A stretch of 64,000 nucleotides of DNA from positions 4,092,001 through 4,156,000 of the forward strand of contig VDMD01000001.1 of NCBI GenBank assembly GCA_007026445.1, in the 5' to 3' direction. Origin of the DNA: Schizophyllum amplum (Eukaryota; Basidiomycota; Agaricomycetes; Agaricales; Schizophyllaceae). Position 1 is the stretch's first letter, and each line of letters opens with the position of its first letter. Positions 20,676-31,777 of the stretch are shown here, piece after piece. The notes beneath the pieces were generated by a model that worked only from the letters and a program-made list of their open reading frames with translations, did no database searches and was not told the DNA's origin. Position numbers and translations under genes: made by a program.

Positions 20676-22665
20676 ATGACTGAACGATCGGATGAGAGCA
20701 CTTCCTCTCTGACGCGGACGGCTGACAACAATGTTCCACGACTCACTCCAAACGTCTCTACGACTCTGCGCACGAATGACACGACTCCAAGTGTGCCCCT
20801 GGTCGGAGGTCCTGGTGAGTGCTCTCTCGCTGACGTGCTCGACGTCGTTGACAACTTGCCTTTTAGTGAACAATCATGGCCCGAATCATCAACATCATCA
20901 CTACCATGGCACTCCGCCGGCGGCCCCGGCACCTGGCGTCCTCCACTCCCCCGCGCCGGTCGCGGTGGTCAGAACCTCTCGCCGTCGTCGTTTGGTACAC
21001 AGCATCGGCGCCTTCATGCATCGTATCTCCCGCCACGCCTCAAATGATCCCCCCTCTACCACGATACGCGGACCGGCTACGACCACGGCTCATAACGCCG
21101 CTACCCAAGACCATGCTCAACACGCCCAGGATATGTCTACACATTTACCGCCACCACCCACTCTTGGCATCGATCAGCAGCGCGAAGGCGAGGTCGCCGG
21201 ACGTCTCTCAAGCGACGGCGACGATCGCGACAAGCCTCTTCCCGCGCTGCCACAAACGTGCAGCATTGACTTGCCGCAAAACGTCGTCCCTCCGGCTTCC
21301 TTCCATAGGAATGATACGCCTGACAGAGTGTCACCTGCTGTTCCAACCGGCCAGGGCGGCAGCGGCACGCACGCCGCAGCCGCTGCTGATTCTGACGATG
21401 CGCACGTCGCGAATACTGATTACAATTTCGCTGAACAACCGGTTGTTCGCTACAATGACTTCGCTTTCAAGAGGTGGAACGGCTTTTCAGCTCCAGAGAT
21501 AGGAGGTCAGGCTTCTCTGACAGGCGCACCCGCGCGGCACGCCGAAACCAACGGACATTTCGAGGAAGACAACCTCGCGCGTCCAAACAGTGCAGATTTT
21601 GGGACGAATGCGCCTCTGTTGGGTTGTGTGCCCTTGCCCCCCTCGGGACCGGACAGTGGGTTGGGTGATCAACCGATCCTTCATCGAGCTCTCGCGCGTC
21701 CAAACACTGCTGATTTTGGGACGAATGCGCCTCTACTGCGTTGTGTGTCCCTGCCCCCCTCGGAACCGGACGATAGGCTGAATGCCGAACTGACCCTAAC
21801 CGAAGCCTCGGCCTTAGCCCCGGCTGACGCGGTGTCAGCTCACTCGTCCACCACGCGTCTTGCCCGTGAAGGCGTTGAGGATGACTTGTGGGCCTATGTC
21901 GGCGAGAAGGAAGTCTCGGGCATGCACGCAGGGCTTCAGCTGGTCGTTATCATCGGCAGCAAGGCCGAGGTTGAACGTATGGACCGACAAGACAGTGACG
22001 AACTGGTTGACGACCGCTATGAAGACGCGATGCCTCAACTTGCGAGTTTCTGCGTGGCGGACTCGCGCCACCACCGTTTGACCCAACTTTACCTGTGCAC
22101 CTTCTGTGTACAAGACGCAAGTGGTCGAGACGTGATGACGAATGTCATGCTGAACCTTGAGAACTACCTATCATGTCTGCACTCAGTTGAGATCGTCATA
22201 AAAGCGGCAAACGATATCCAACCCCCGGACCAAATCGCCATTCGTAACAAACTTACCCATCTGCGACACCTCCAAATCGCCGGTCAAGCTGCCGTTCAAC
22301 GTTTCCGACTTTTCCCTCTCCGCCGGCTGATCCAGCTAGACATTTTGACGAAGATGTCTGCTGCCAATGTTCTCTCCTTGGTGGACCTCGCGAACAAGTT
22401 GGAATTGCTCGTACTCAACTATCATGCGAGCATCGAAAATGACGAATCCGAAGGCGCTGCAAGGGCTTTGGACGCAGCGAAAGTGCGTCTTCCGCATGCT
22501 ATGCACGCTATAGCAGACAATCCGGACGGTATACTACACATCTTGCAAAGTTTCGCGTGGGCGGCAGATGTACGTTTGACTGTGACACAGCCTTGTTCTT
22601 CCCAGGTAGCAGAACTGTTCGCCACCCGCCAATGGTCGATATGCACGCGTGACGTGGATATGTAG
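20676..22665 (+). CDS. 'Partner A1': disordered N-terminus plus LRR-like C-terminus
   Basis: Two exons, 20676-20814 and 20867-22665, give 645 aa. The intron (GTGAGT...TTTTAG, 52 nt) is in phase 1. The N-terminal two thirds is Pro/Ser/Thr/Asp-rich and probably disordered, with a basic patch (RTSRRRRLVHSIGAFMHRIS) and a tandem 39-residue duplication. The last 230 residues have alternating leucine motifs (LTHLRHLQIAG, PLRRLIQLDIL, ANKLELLVLNY) like the LRR half of fungal F-box proteins, but no F-box is visible. It ends AELFATRQWSICTRDVDM. It is convergent with an F-box gene, the stop codons being 20 bp apart. The same arrangement recurs at 57.2-60.8 kb and, broken, at 11.3-16.3 kb. Function unknown. 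A substrate adaptor or a partner of the F-box protein is a hypothesis from context only. Confidence 0.75.
21574..21780 (+). repeat. Tandem coding repeat, 117-bp period
   Basis: Copies start at 21574 and 21691 with CTCGCGCGTCCAAAC. Encoded units read LARPNSADFGTNAPLLGCVP and LARPNTADFGTNAPLLRCVS. The 39-codon period keeps the frame. A few substitutions separate the copies, so the duplication is not brand new. Confidence 0.85.
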
Positions 22666-22684
22666 GATAGAGTTTCCGTATTGA

Positions 22685-24280
22685 TTACATACCTATCGTC
22701 GCTAGACGATAGGTATCGTCCGCATGCTTGTATTGGGTGGTGCACAACACGACATTCGGAGGTATGAAGGGGCGCGGGTCGAAGTAATCCTGTTCCTCAT
22801 CGTAAGATCCATCGCGAGGTTGGTAGACGAATATCTTCAGCCGCTGCAATGCAGGACATCGCAGCAGGGCCTTGATCTGCTCTACATTCCCAGGAAGGAC
22901 GCAACGCATGGCCAACATGAAAAGTCGCGCTCCCGAGCGGTTCAGCAAGCGTTCGATTGCATGTGCTTGAACGTCGGTCATGTTGATCTCTAATCGGTTG
23001 AGCAAGGGTACTGCAAGCCCATCGAAAAGATTTGACCAGTCATGCATGCCCCTCAGCGCGAGAATCCGCAGATGAGGGAGAACGATGGGCGTCGCCAACG
23101 CCGGTAGCAAGTAGCCGTCTGCTTCGCCAGGGAACAAGCCACTTGGCGTGACGATGATACCCTGGAAGACTTCAAGCCGCGGGCAGGCGCGGAAGAGCTC
23201 CATAACCTCGTCAGAGCGAATGGCGTTGACACCGACGTGTGTGAGTTGGCGGAGAGTAGGTGCATGACGGTGAACGTCAATGGCGACGTTATGCCACCGC
23301 GCAGTCCGAAGAGCAGACGATGCATAAAATGCGTCCCATAGTCGCAGAGTGGCCTGCCTCCCATCATCATCAAGATATTGCCATGTTGGTCGTAGCGTGA
23401 CGTGCTTGAGAGCCGAGAAGGAAGCCGTGGGAAGGGAGTACAATGGTTCGAGAAGAGATGTCACATTTGGTTCCGTCTGCCGGATGTAGATGTGTATACC
23501 GACCCATCGATGAGCGGCCGAGGCGACAATACGCATGAACTGTTGACATATATCGACATTGCGTCTGTTGAGAGAATATTCCTTGTTGTCGTTGAGATGC
23601 AGCGTCATGGGAAGCCCAGCAGAATAGCGCAAGCAGAGCTCTAGAATGGTGACGTCGCGCCTTTGGGGGAACGGGAGGTCCACCATGGTCCACAGCTGCG
23701 GGCAACCACGCGTGACCGTCAACCAACGGGAGCAGACGTAGCCAATGCGGATAGCGGTCTGACAGTACTGGATAGGCTTGAGGCAAAGCAGAACCGGATC
23801 CATACGAGGGTCTCGAGGATGAACGGACAGATCGTCGATTTCACCGCACATCATGAAGATGGCGCACAGCAGTTCGGTGGGCAGGCGGTGAAAGGGGCAC
23901 TCGCGCCGTCGTTCAGCTGTACTAGAGGAGTCTACGCCTGCAGAGCCGCATTAGACAAGAACGAAGGCGGTAGGACAGGGTTCGCATTACCTTTGGTGGG
24001 GATGAAGACTTTGCCCGAATTGGTGGGAAGGCTGGGTAGCGGCGCAGGTGCGCCAGCTGGCCGCGTTGCCAACTCCGTGCTGTCATTGATACTGAGAGCA
24101 TTAAAGTTCACGATATCGATCGGAAGGGCGGAAGGGCAGCGCGCTGTTCACAAAGCTGTGAAGATCCCTTCTAGCGCCGGCTTGACTGCACGTACCAGCG
24201 CTGTCGTTCTCCCAGGTTCGGCACGCCTGCCGGGGCGTGCTCTCGTCGGAGAATGAGTGAGGGTGATGGCGTTCAGCCAT
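22685..24280 (-). CDS. F-box/LRR protein (intact paralogue)
   Basis: Three exons on the minus strand, 24280-24196, 24143-23991 and 23937-22685, give 496 aa. Introns are 24195-24144 (52 nt) and 23990-23938 (53 nt), both in phase 1. The F-box is at the start of the last exon (FHRLPTELLCAIFMMCG), followed by YVCSRWLTVTRGCPQLW, the second F-box half. Leucine-rich repeats follow (LRQLTHVGVN, ELFRACPRLEVFQG, LPHLRILALRG, LLNRLEINMTD, CPALQRLKIF). It probably recruits a substrate to an SCF ubiquitin ligase. Exon 1 (MAERHHPHSFSDESTPR) was placed by matching the split paralogue at 11255. It is convergent with partner A1 at a 20-bp spacing. The upstream block shared with the paralogue is the likely promoter. 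Confidence 0.88.
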
Positions 24281-24910
24281 TGCTTAGATTGGGGTGTCAG
24301 GTTGAACAAGGACGCAACTAACAACGCACATACCCCGTAGAGAGCAGTGCACCGCGTAGTGAAGGGCAGTGAGGACGTCTCAGGTCTTTGCTTGCCGAGT
24401 GGGGAAGGCAAAAAGGGGAGCAGTGCGCGTATGCTCTGCTCCCCTTCACCATACGCTTTTATGTGCGGACAATTCCCCGCTTCCGGGACAAGCAAGCTTC
24501 GACCGAAAGACAATAACAAGGGAAACAATTGGACACTAAAATCAGCCGGTATCGGTTTCGGAGGGTGAACGTACGACCTCTGTCATCCTTTCGAATATGA
24601 CTCAAGGGTCTGTCAACTATTAAAGTACGAGACGACCGTCGACAAGGAGGAGCGAGGGCGGAAGCAAGACGAAAGTCCGAAAAGGGTTTACAATGGACGG
24701 CGTGTCCGGCCCGACCGCAAGCACGCCACATCAATGTCATGCCTACTACGCGTCTTATTCACTCCCTTCATTTCTGCGTTTCTGTGCTCCGAGTCCTTGC
24801 AAGATCTTGAAGTCCTCTTGTAGAGTACCAGAACAAATCTGCAGTCAAAAGGAAGCGAAAACTTGACCACCGCCTGACGAACCGTCCTCAAACTTCAGGA
24901 CACTGCGACA
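24281..24910. other. Divergent intergenic region
   Basis: Contains the 5' leader and promoter of the F-box gene (-) and the promoter of the SDR-like gene (+). No separate gene recognised. Confidence 0.5.
24466..24560 (-). promoter_or_regulatory. Duplicated promoter block of F-box gene (copy 2)
   Basis: Counterpart of 10945-11035 in inverted orientation. A 28-bp core (24492-24519) is identical. CACATAAAAG at 24456-24465 (minus strand) is a TATA-like element about 180 bp upstream of the ATG. Confidence 0.75.
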
Positions 24911-26734
24911 ATGGTCCTTACCGTTCTCGGCGCCGCGTACGATGCACTCGTACCAAAGCAATATGTCTACCACATATGCGGCGGCCTTCTTGCTCTATAT
25001 GTTATCCGCATACTCGCCCAGGGAAGAATGACATCCCGCGACCGCGACTTGCATGCGAGAGTTATTCTGATGACGGTGCGCATAACGGTGGTTGCTGCTA
25101 AACGAGTCTGACCTCTGTACAGGGTGCTTTCACACCATTAGGCCTCACGCTGATGGAGTCATTAGCTGCAAGAGGCGCACACATCATTGCGCTGACTCCC
25201 GAGCCGATCGCCACCTCTTCACCCAACACAACTCCTACCAATCCTCCAGCGTCCGATCCTCCTTCCAACACTCCCGCCACTTCCTCGGAGAACGATCCCG
25301 CTATTCCTCCTCCTCACCTGTCTCGTACCGCCTTGCTCATTGACGCCATCCGCTCCGCCTCGAATAACCCAAATATCTATGCCGAGCACTGCGACATCGA
25401 GTCCCCCGCACACATACGGACTTTCTGCACTCGTTTCCTGACGGGAAACGACACGCGACTCGACTCTATAATTTTCGCGCACGAAGGTCCACATATAGGC
25501 AAAGTCATCGGCGCACGGAAAAGCAGCGAGGTCGCGGACGAGAAGCATCGGTCCGCCCGTTCCCTCGCCACCTTCCTTCTCACCACGCTCCTTCTTCCCG
25601 CTCTCCTCGTTGCACCTTCAGAGCGCGATATACGTATATTACACGTTGTCAATCCGTTCTACGCCGCAGGAGCTGGAGTGGCAAAGAAGAGGGACAAGGG
25701 AAGGGGCTTGAAATTGGCCTGCAATTTTCCGGGCGTGCTCAACGTGGAGTCCGATGGCAAATCCGCTGTAGCTGGGCTCCTTCCCCGCGAGGGCGCACGA
25801 GCACTCCGCACCATCGTCTACACGCGACACCTGCAACGTATCTTGGACGCCTTGCCATCCGCTCAGGTGCCCAAGACCGATGCCGAAGCAGCAGGTGGTG
25901 CCGCCGCGGCCAGCGTGCCTGTGGTCTCGCAAAAGGACCAACGCTCGAACATAACCGCCGTCACCGTTTCTCCCGGAATTTCGCGCCTGACGACAGTGGC
26001 GCCGATGTTGGGGGTGGGAGACAGTGACCGGTGGTCCTTGAGGGCATTCATCATGTACGTTCGTTTTTTTCAGACGCTTGCATATTGCCCTGCGTCGTTT
26101 TGCGTATCGTACCCCAGCTCTCTAAACGTGTAAGGCTCGAGCTAACGCACAGCCCAGTTATATTCTCCTGAATCCTTTCCTTCGGCTATTTGTCAAGGGT
26201 CCTACGGCAGCGGCACAAAGCGCATTACATGCGCTCTTCGTACCGACGGCGTTCAAGGTCGTCGGTGGCGGCGTAGAGAAAGACAAGGAGGAGCCGGGAG
26301 GTGCAGGGAAGGTCAGTAAAGTGTTTCCGTCTATTATCCACCCAAATTTTCATTATCGCACCGTATACTCAATCTTCCACCAGCCAATTCGGACGCGTCA
26401 AGAAGTCCTCAAACCTGGCGCGCTCTACGCCGAATGCGCCGTCGTACCACTGGCTGTCGATGTGCCAGAGGAGTGGTTGGAGGACGACAAAAAAGACGAA
26501 GAGAAGAGCAAGTCTGCCGACAAAGGCAAAGGCAAAGGCACCGATAAGGGCAAGTCTACTGCTACCGAAGAGACTCTTACTCTGTCTGATGACGGGGAGT
26601 ACGGCGGCGAGCGCGCGGGTCGGGCGGTTTGGGAGGCGTTTGAGGCCGCGCTGAAGGTATGGGAAGCGTCGGAGGAGAAGAAGCCAGAAGGGGAGAAGAA
26701 GCCGACTGGCGGAGCAGCGGCATCCAGTGCATAG
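24911..26734 (+). CDS. Membrane-anchored SDR-like protein
   Basis: Four exons, 24911-25075, 25123-26054, 26158-26311 and 26384-26734, give 533 aa. Intron sizes are 47, 103 and 72 nt. A probable N-terminal membrane segment (YHICGGLLALYVIRILAQG) is followed by GAFTPLGLTLMESLAARGAHIIALTP, which resembles the glycine-rich nucleotide-binding turn of short-chain dehydrogenases. HVVNPFYAAG and VSPGISRLTT sit where SDRs carry active-site and post-active-site elements. I do not see a clear YxxxK catalytic motif, so it may be a divergent or non-catalytic member. A second hydrophobic patch is YILLNPFLRLFVKGP. The C-terminus is highly charged and Lys-rich (KSADKGKGKGTDKGKS). It is probably an ER or organelle outer-membrane protein. 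Substrate unknown. Confidence 0.72.
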
Positions 26735-26976
26735 ATTAGCACATAGATGCAGCAATCTTCCTTGCGAGTAGAAAGATCGCTCAGTGAGTGTGCGATCGCC
26801 GAGGTCAGTAGCCTACTGACGAACAAAGCAGATTTCCTATCCATTTTACCATTTTACCCAGGCGATGATACAAGCACATACAGCCTACAGATGTTTCAGT
26901 AAGTAGTTTACAAAGCGACATAAGACTACACCACTTCGCTGAGAAGGCGGGTAGTGATTAGTGACCAGTGAGCCCT

Positions 26977-29208
26977 TCACAGATAGTACAACACACGGAC
27001 AAACTCGGGCGAGTCATCCACTCGAGCATGAAGTTTGTTTGCAAGAGGCCAAACAATCATGAACATTGCCAGGAAGCAGAGGAAAAACCAGAAACAGAAG
27101 AGATGAAGCAGAGTCGGACGCGTCTGCACGGGAGGATTATTGACGGCATTCGTGGCAACAGACGATTTAGACGTCGACGACGAGTTTGTCGTTGTGCCTG
27201 TGTTGGTCGTCGTGCCTTGCGAGGCGTAACTCGAAGGCAGCTCCGAGCTGGAACTTAAAATGTGGAGGAGAGGACCACCCGTGGTCTCGACGCGTATAAC
27301 GCGTGCAGTTGGGACGGCAGGAGGCGTACCAGCCTGATGAGGCAAGCCAAAATCCTGGAACGCACTCTGCAGCTGGATCAACAGAGTCGGCGAGCTCTGC
27401 GACATAACATGCTCTACGCGAGTTGCCTCGGCGTGTCCTTCCTGTGGTGGCGCTGACCTGGCCAGCGGCGCAGACGGTACAGTGTCCCCTGCAGGGGTCG
27501 CAATATCGGCAGCCGAGGGAGTCCTCATGCGTGGTGCGGCGCTGCTCGCACGTCTACGACTGCTCGTCGGTTGTGCTGGATCGTTCGCAGTGCGCCTAGC
27601 ACTGGAACCTGCGCGATCATTTTGTTCACCGTCCCGTTGCATCTACGCGTCGTCATGAGCAAAGACATCATACATTATACGCAAGCAACGCACGGAAGAG
27701 GCGGTGTGAACCAAGCCCGGGCCATCGCTCATATTCTGAGGTGTTCTATTGAGGGATTGTTGTCGACCGGAAGAACGCCTCAGACGCGAAGGCGCAGGAA
27801 CGGCCCCAGCAGATGAAGTGACCGCAGAGACGCTATCGCGCGAGGTGCGGCCGCCGCGAGCACGGTGGCCAACATGAGAAGGCTCACGCGCAGCCATATA
27901 CATAGCGAGCGACCGGCTGTGAGAGTCGCTTGACTCACGCGAGATCGAAGAGGTTCTCGAAGAGCCATGACCGTCGACTTCGTCGACGATGATCATAGGA
28001 GATCTACCATGTTCCAGACTTCTGCGCGTGGACGCCGAATGGAAGACGACATCGTCGTTATACGCCACAGTGGGCCTTGGTGGGCGCGGTGTAACGTAGA
28101 CCGGCTGCCGTTGGATCTGTCGCGGTGTGCCGTGTGAAGGTGTATCACGAACTGGACGGCCGCGGCGGTGAAAAATTCGAGTCAAAGACAAAAAGCGACC
28201 ACGAGGCTGTGCACGATCCCCTTGAGAGTCTTGCCTTCGATTATCAGCACCGTGCATACGGTCTCGCGGCGGGGCGGAGGTCACTCGCTGCCTAGACAGC
28301 CGTGTGCCAGCCTCTCTGCTGGAGATCGAGCGCGATCGCCCACGGAGCGCGTGCCCAATCCGGCCGAGGAAATTGGAAGATGTTCGTGTACGTTCACGAG
28401 ATGAACGAGGACGGTAACCCCTCATGCTAGGAGTCCTTGATCGTGACCTTGACCTTGACCTTGACCTTGATGAGACAGAGACCGAGTAGCGGCGGGAGTC
28501 TGAATATCTGGGTAGCGGTGGCACGGCAGAAAAGGGTGGGCCGTCGTCTTGGGCAGCGGAAGCGCTGTGATTGTCTGCTCTCCCACATAAAAATTGTGTC
28601 AGTATGAATCAAATTTTACTAGATGATAGACGTACAGATGGAGGGGTCGCGTGTAGTTCTCGTGGCGGAGGGGTATAACATCTCAGTCGGCCCGGCGGTC
28701 GATACGCGGGAAGGACCGCCCGATTCCGCGTGCGCGCCGTCCCCCTCAGCCATGTAACGGCTCGCACGAAGGTCTTCCACGTCACTACCGCCTTCTGGTA
28801 CGCGGTCGGAAAGCTCGCAGCCAGTGGTAGAGGGAAACATGATCTCGGTGACCCCTGCGGCCGATGGATCCTCGACCGGGACGCGGTCAACCTCTGGTGC
28901 AGCACGTTCTTCGTTTGCAGATACATGGTCGTGATCAGATGTTGTCCCATTCACGGTGATCGGATTGTTTTCCGGCACCAATGCCTCTTCTTCATGTGTG
29001 GCGCGTACGCAGTCTGACAACGCGCTGCGAGCCGTAGCAGATCCTTCAGCAGCGTGGTGACTGTCTTCGCCTGCGTAGCGAGCGTCCCGATTGATACGCC
29101 GTCTGTCTAAGCCACGGCCACAATCGTCAATGAGTACACCAGCTTCCGTGGCGCCTACACACCTCGCCGAAGTGATGGCCCTCCAGGGAGTTCATCAGAG
29201 GAGGTCAT
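26977..29208 (-). CDS. RS-rich protein with C-terminal membrane anchor
   Basis: Four exons on the minus strand, 29208-29163, 29106-28636, 28574-27694 and 27642-26977, give 687 aa. Introns are 56, 61 and 51 nt. The start is MTSSDELPGGPSLRR. The middle is rich in Arg-Ser repeats (SSRSRSRSRSRSRTPSMRG, encoded by a short tandem array near 28437-28470) and in RRxS sites. The whole N-terminal region is probably disordered. Near the C-terminus is one strongly hydrophobic helix (LLHLFCFWFFLCFLAMFMIV) followed by about 25 residues, a tail-anchor arrangement. I do not recognise a family. An ORF-only reading would split it into three pieces. The in-frame GT-AG joins support a single gene. Confidence 0.68.
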
Positions 29209-29533
29209 GTTATAGTACGTCCCGTTGTAAATGTTTATGATGCTCATGAATGTAGGAAGGAGGTCGTGAGGGGTCGTGAACGCGAATCGTGAAATGCGGC
29301 GCAAGTCAAGGTGTAAACGGGGTCAAAGCGCGACTAGCGCCGTGAAAGACTGCCTTTTTGAGGTGTCACATGGTCGCTATTGAGCCGAATCACGTGCACT
29401 ATGTTGATTTTACGGAAGCAAAACCATACCTGAAGCTTCAAGCTTAGGGAGGTTGGAGGGCTGGTCATCCACGTATATATAGTCATTAAATTCGTTATCG
29501 TGCTCGAGTCGTTACATTCTGCGTAAATCGTAT
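29209..29533. other. Intergenic region
   Basis: Upstream region of the RS-rich gene and 3' region of the next minus-strand gene. Nothing recognised. Confidence 0.5.
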
Positions 29534-30367
29534 CTACATCATCGGCGGTACAAATTTGGCATCAACAGAGGGGCAGTCTGGACAAGCTTTCCGGGCCAAA
29601 GCAATGCACTCCTCCGCCACATTAGGGGAGTTGGGATGCTGGATTTGGAGCCTTTCATCGATCTCGAAAGAAATGCATTGAATAGACAGAGGCGGCCCCG
29701 TAGCTGCGCAATACCTGCACCAATCAAAGAGGTAGTCGCACGCTTCCTGCCATGACTTGTCCTGTCGTTTGCCATCCGCGTTGAGAACGCTCAGGGTGGC
29801 GCCAACATGCATGGAGATGTCGACGGGGCCAGGCCAGCCGTGAGGGCGACGGACGTGAGTGATCGCGCGTTTCTCGAGAGGGACATACTCAGGCGCCAAA
29901 GGAGTCTTTTGAGGCGCATGAGCGGGATTCAGCATGATGGGACGGTATTGCATGTCAAAAGTTGGAGAGGTCCGATGGATACGAGGGGTGGTAGATGCAG
30001 GAACATCTTGAAAGGGAATGGGTGGTAGCTCGTCATTCTCGGCGAAGTCAGAGTCGTCCTCAGGCGACAGCGGCTCATCGTCAATTATAGTGTCACGACC
30101 GATGAATGAGACGTGACAGTTCCCACGACGACGAGGCGCGCCGGGAGCGCGTAGCGCACTGCGTCGAGGAGGAGGGGTGACACGAATGACACCGGCCACA
30201 AATATGTCTGGGTCGGTCCAGTCGCGAACTTGACTGCCAGCGACCCTGAGATCGTCGAGAAAGTCCTGCGCCTTGAAGCCAGTTTGTTCAATGGCGGCGT
30301 CCGCAAGATGTGACGTGCGCCTAGTTTCAGACGCATTATTCAGGGTGTCGTTGGCTGATCGTGGCAT
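29534..30367 (-). CDS. Hypothetical protein
   Basis: Uninterrupted minus-strand frame. I chose ATG 30367 (MPRSANDTLNNASETRR), giving 277 aa. It is the first ATG downstream of a TATA-like element at 30511-30516 (TATAAA on the minus strand). The frame is open to 30484 without an upstream ATG. The N-terminal half is Pro-rich and low-complexity. The C-terminal 90 residues look folded (GPVDISMHVGATLSVLNADG, WQEACDYLFDWCRYCA) and end in a Cys-containing segment (ALARKACPDCPSVDAKF). No family recognised. Confidence 0.55.
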   Translation of the reverse strand: MPRSANDTLNNASETRRTSHLADAAIEQTGFKAQDFLDDLRVAGSQVRDWTDPDIFVAGVIRVTPPPRRSALRAPGAPRRRGNCHVSFIGRDTIIDDEPLSPEDDSDFAENDELPPIPFQDVPASTTPRIHRTSPTFDMQYRPIMLNPAHAPQKTPLAPEYVPLEKRAITHVRRPHGWPGPVDISMHVGATLSVLNADGKRQDKSWQEACDYLFDWCRYCAATGPPLSIQCISFEIDERLQIQHPNSPNVAEECIALARKACPDCPSVDAKFVPPMM

Positions 30368-31777
30368 TGCCGGAGGTAGCGCAAATGGCAGGGCGATGGG
30401 CGCCACGACGGCTTGAAGAACGTGGACAGTCTCCGGGGCCGTGTCAGCGGGGAGTTTCGAGCGCAGGAGATTTGACAGGGCCACGAGCAGTCAGTGCAGC
30501 GTGCCCTGGGTTTATAAGGGCTCAGGTTTAATTAAACCCTTTTGGAAACAATAGAGCTGCCCGAGCATCGGAGAAGGTCCAGCAGATGCTAGTAGACCTA
30601 TAATTTAGCCTTCAGGTGGGAAAAATTGAGCACCGTAGCTTCGAGAATTGGAAGGAAAGAGGTGGTCCCTTGTTGTTGAACATGGTGGATCGGGAAGTGG
30701 GGAGGCAGAACTGCCGCCTACGGATTTGAGTTTGGCCGTGTTTGTCAAAAGCTTCTCCCCGCCAAGGTATTGAAGGGGTACATTTTCTCGTGGCACGAAT
30801 TTCCTGGCACCCAGCGAAGTGCCGAATCATGTTCTTGGCGACATTTTCTTGGATTCTATCGGGCGAAATTTTCTGAATCGCGCGAGAAGCTTCGGTGCAT
30901 GTTGACCGGCCCAACTATTGGAGGGTAGATTTTCATCCAGACCATATCGCGAGAATTTGCCCGATACGATCATGCAAAATGTCCTCAGACGCGTGAATCC
31001 GAAAACCGTTCGCCGATCCGTGGCGTGTGTAATATTTGCATGTACCTTTACTGAAATCAGGGCCAAAACACGCACAATCGTGACGCGATGGTGATTTCGA
31101 CGCGTTCCGTCACGCGTCTGTCACACCCCCCTCGGTCGCGCATTCGGTCGACTGTCGTCCTGCAGCGACCATGGCGCGCTCTTGACGCGCTCCAAAGACA
31201 TTTTGGACATCGCTTAATGGTCTGTATGTGCTGGATCTATCTCCCAGAGCCTGCGGGAGCTCTCCACCTACATATATGATGATACCCCAGGTGCAGACAT
31301 TGTAGGACCCTTTCTCTTGAACCAGCACACTTATCGCGCCGTCCTAGATTCAACATATAGTTCTCCTATCACCTCTGCACTTCAGCGTCATTTATGGTGT
31401 CCTTCTGAATATTCTATATCCTCATTGATCTGGAGTTCGGGTGTCAGAAAGAGTCTTTGTGGTATATCCTGTGACTTAAAGCAGCCAGAGACTTCATACT
31501 TCGTACTTTGCTCCTAGGGCCCTATCCATATACATCTACGCACTACTCTGGACGGCCTGCCTCAGCGATGGGTGGCTACTAACAGTGTCAACTCGGCTTC
31601 AAGAATTTGGTGGCTGTGCTATTAGTCAGCCGCCGATCACCTTCGGGCAGTTCTGCCTCCCCACGGGAAGGACAGGCACGAAGAGTCACACATAACGGTC
31701 CGCCGGACTCGGCCCGGTGTGAGTCACGCGTCGCCGGACCTCTTGTGCATGTTGGAGTACACCTGGAGTCCACCATC
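30368..31777. other. Intergenic, no gene recognised
   Basis: After the promoter of the preceding gene (TATAAA at 30511-30516 on the minus strand) I see only short, motif-free frames. The right end is the upstream region of the RS-rich gene at 31778. Confidence 0.5.

Noticed and set aside
28437..28470. Short tandem repeat as a possible CRISPR-like or regulatory array
   Set aside because: It is a six-base coding repeat giving Arg-Ser pairs within a gene. It has no spacers, and this is a eukaryotic nuclear sequence.
27643..28524. Stand-alone Arg/Ser-repeat gene
   Set aside because: The apparent start is a GTG. In-frame splice sites connect it to exons upstream (to 29208) and downstream (to 26977).
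31110..31328. Short frames in the gap before the RS-rich gene
   Set aside because: No motif, no promoter-like context, and overlapping frames on both strands of equal quality.
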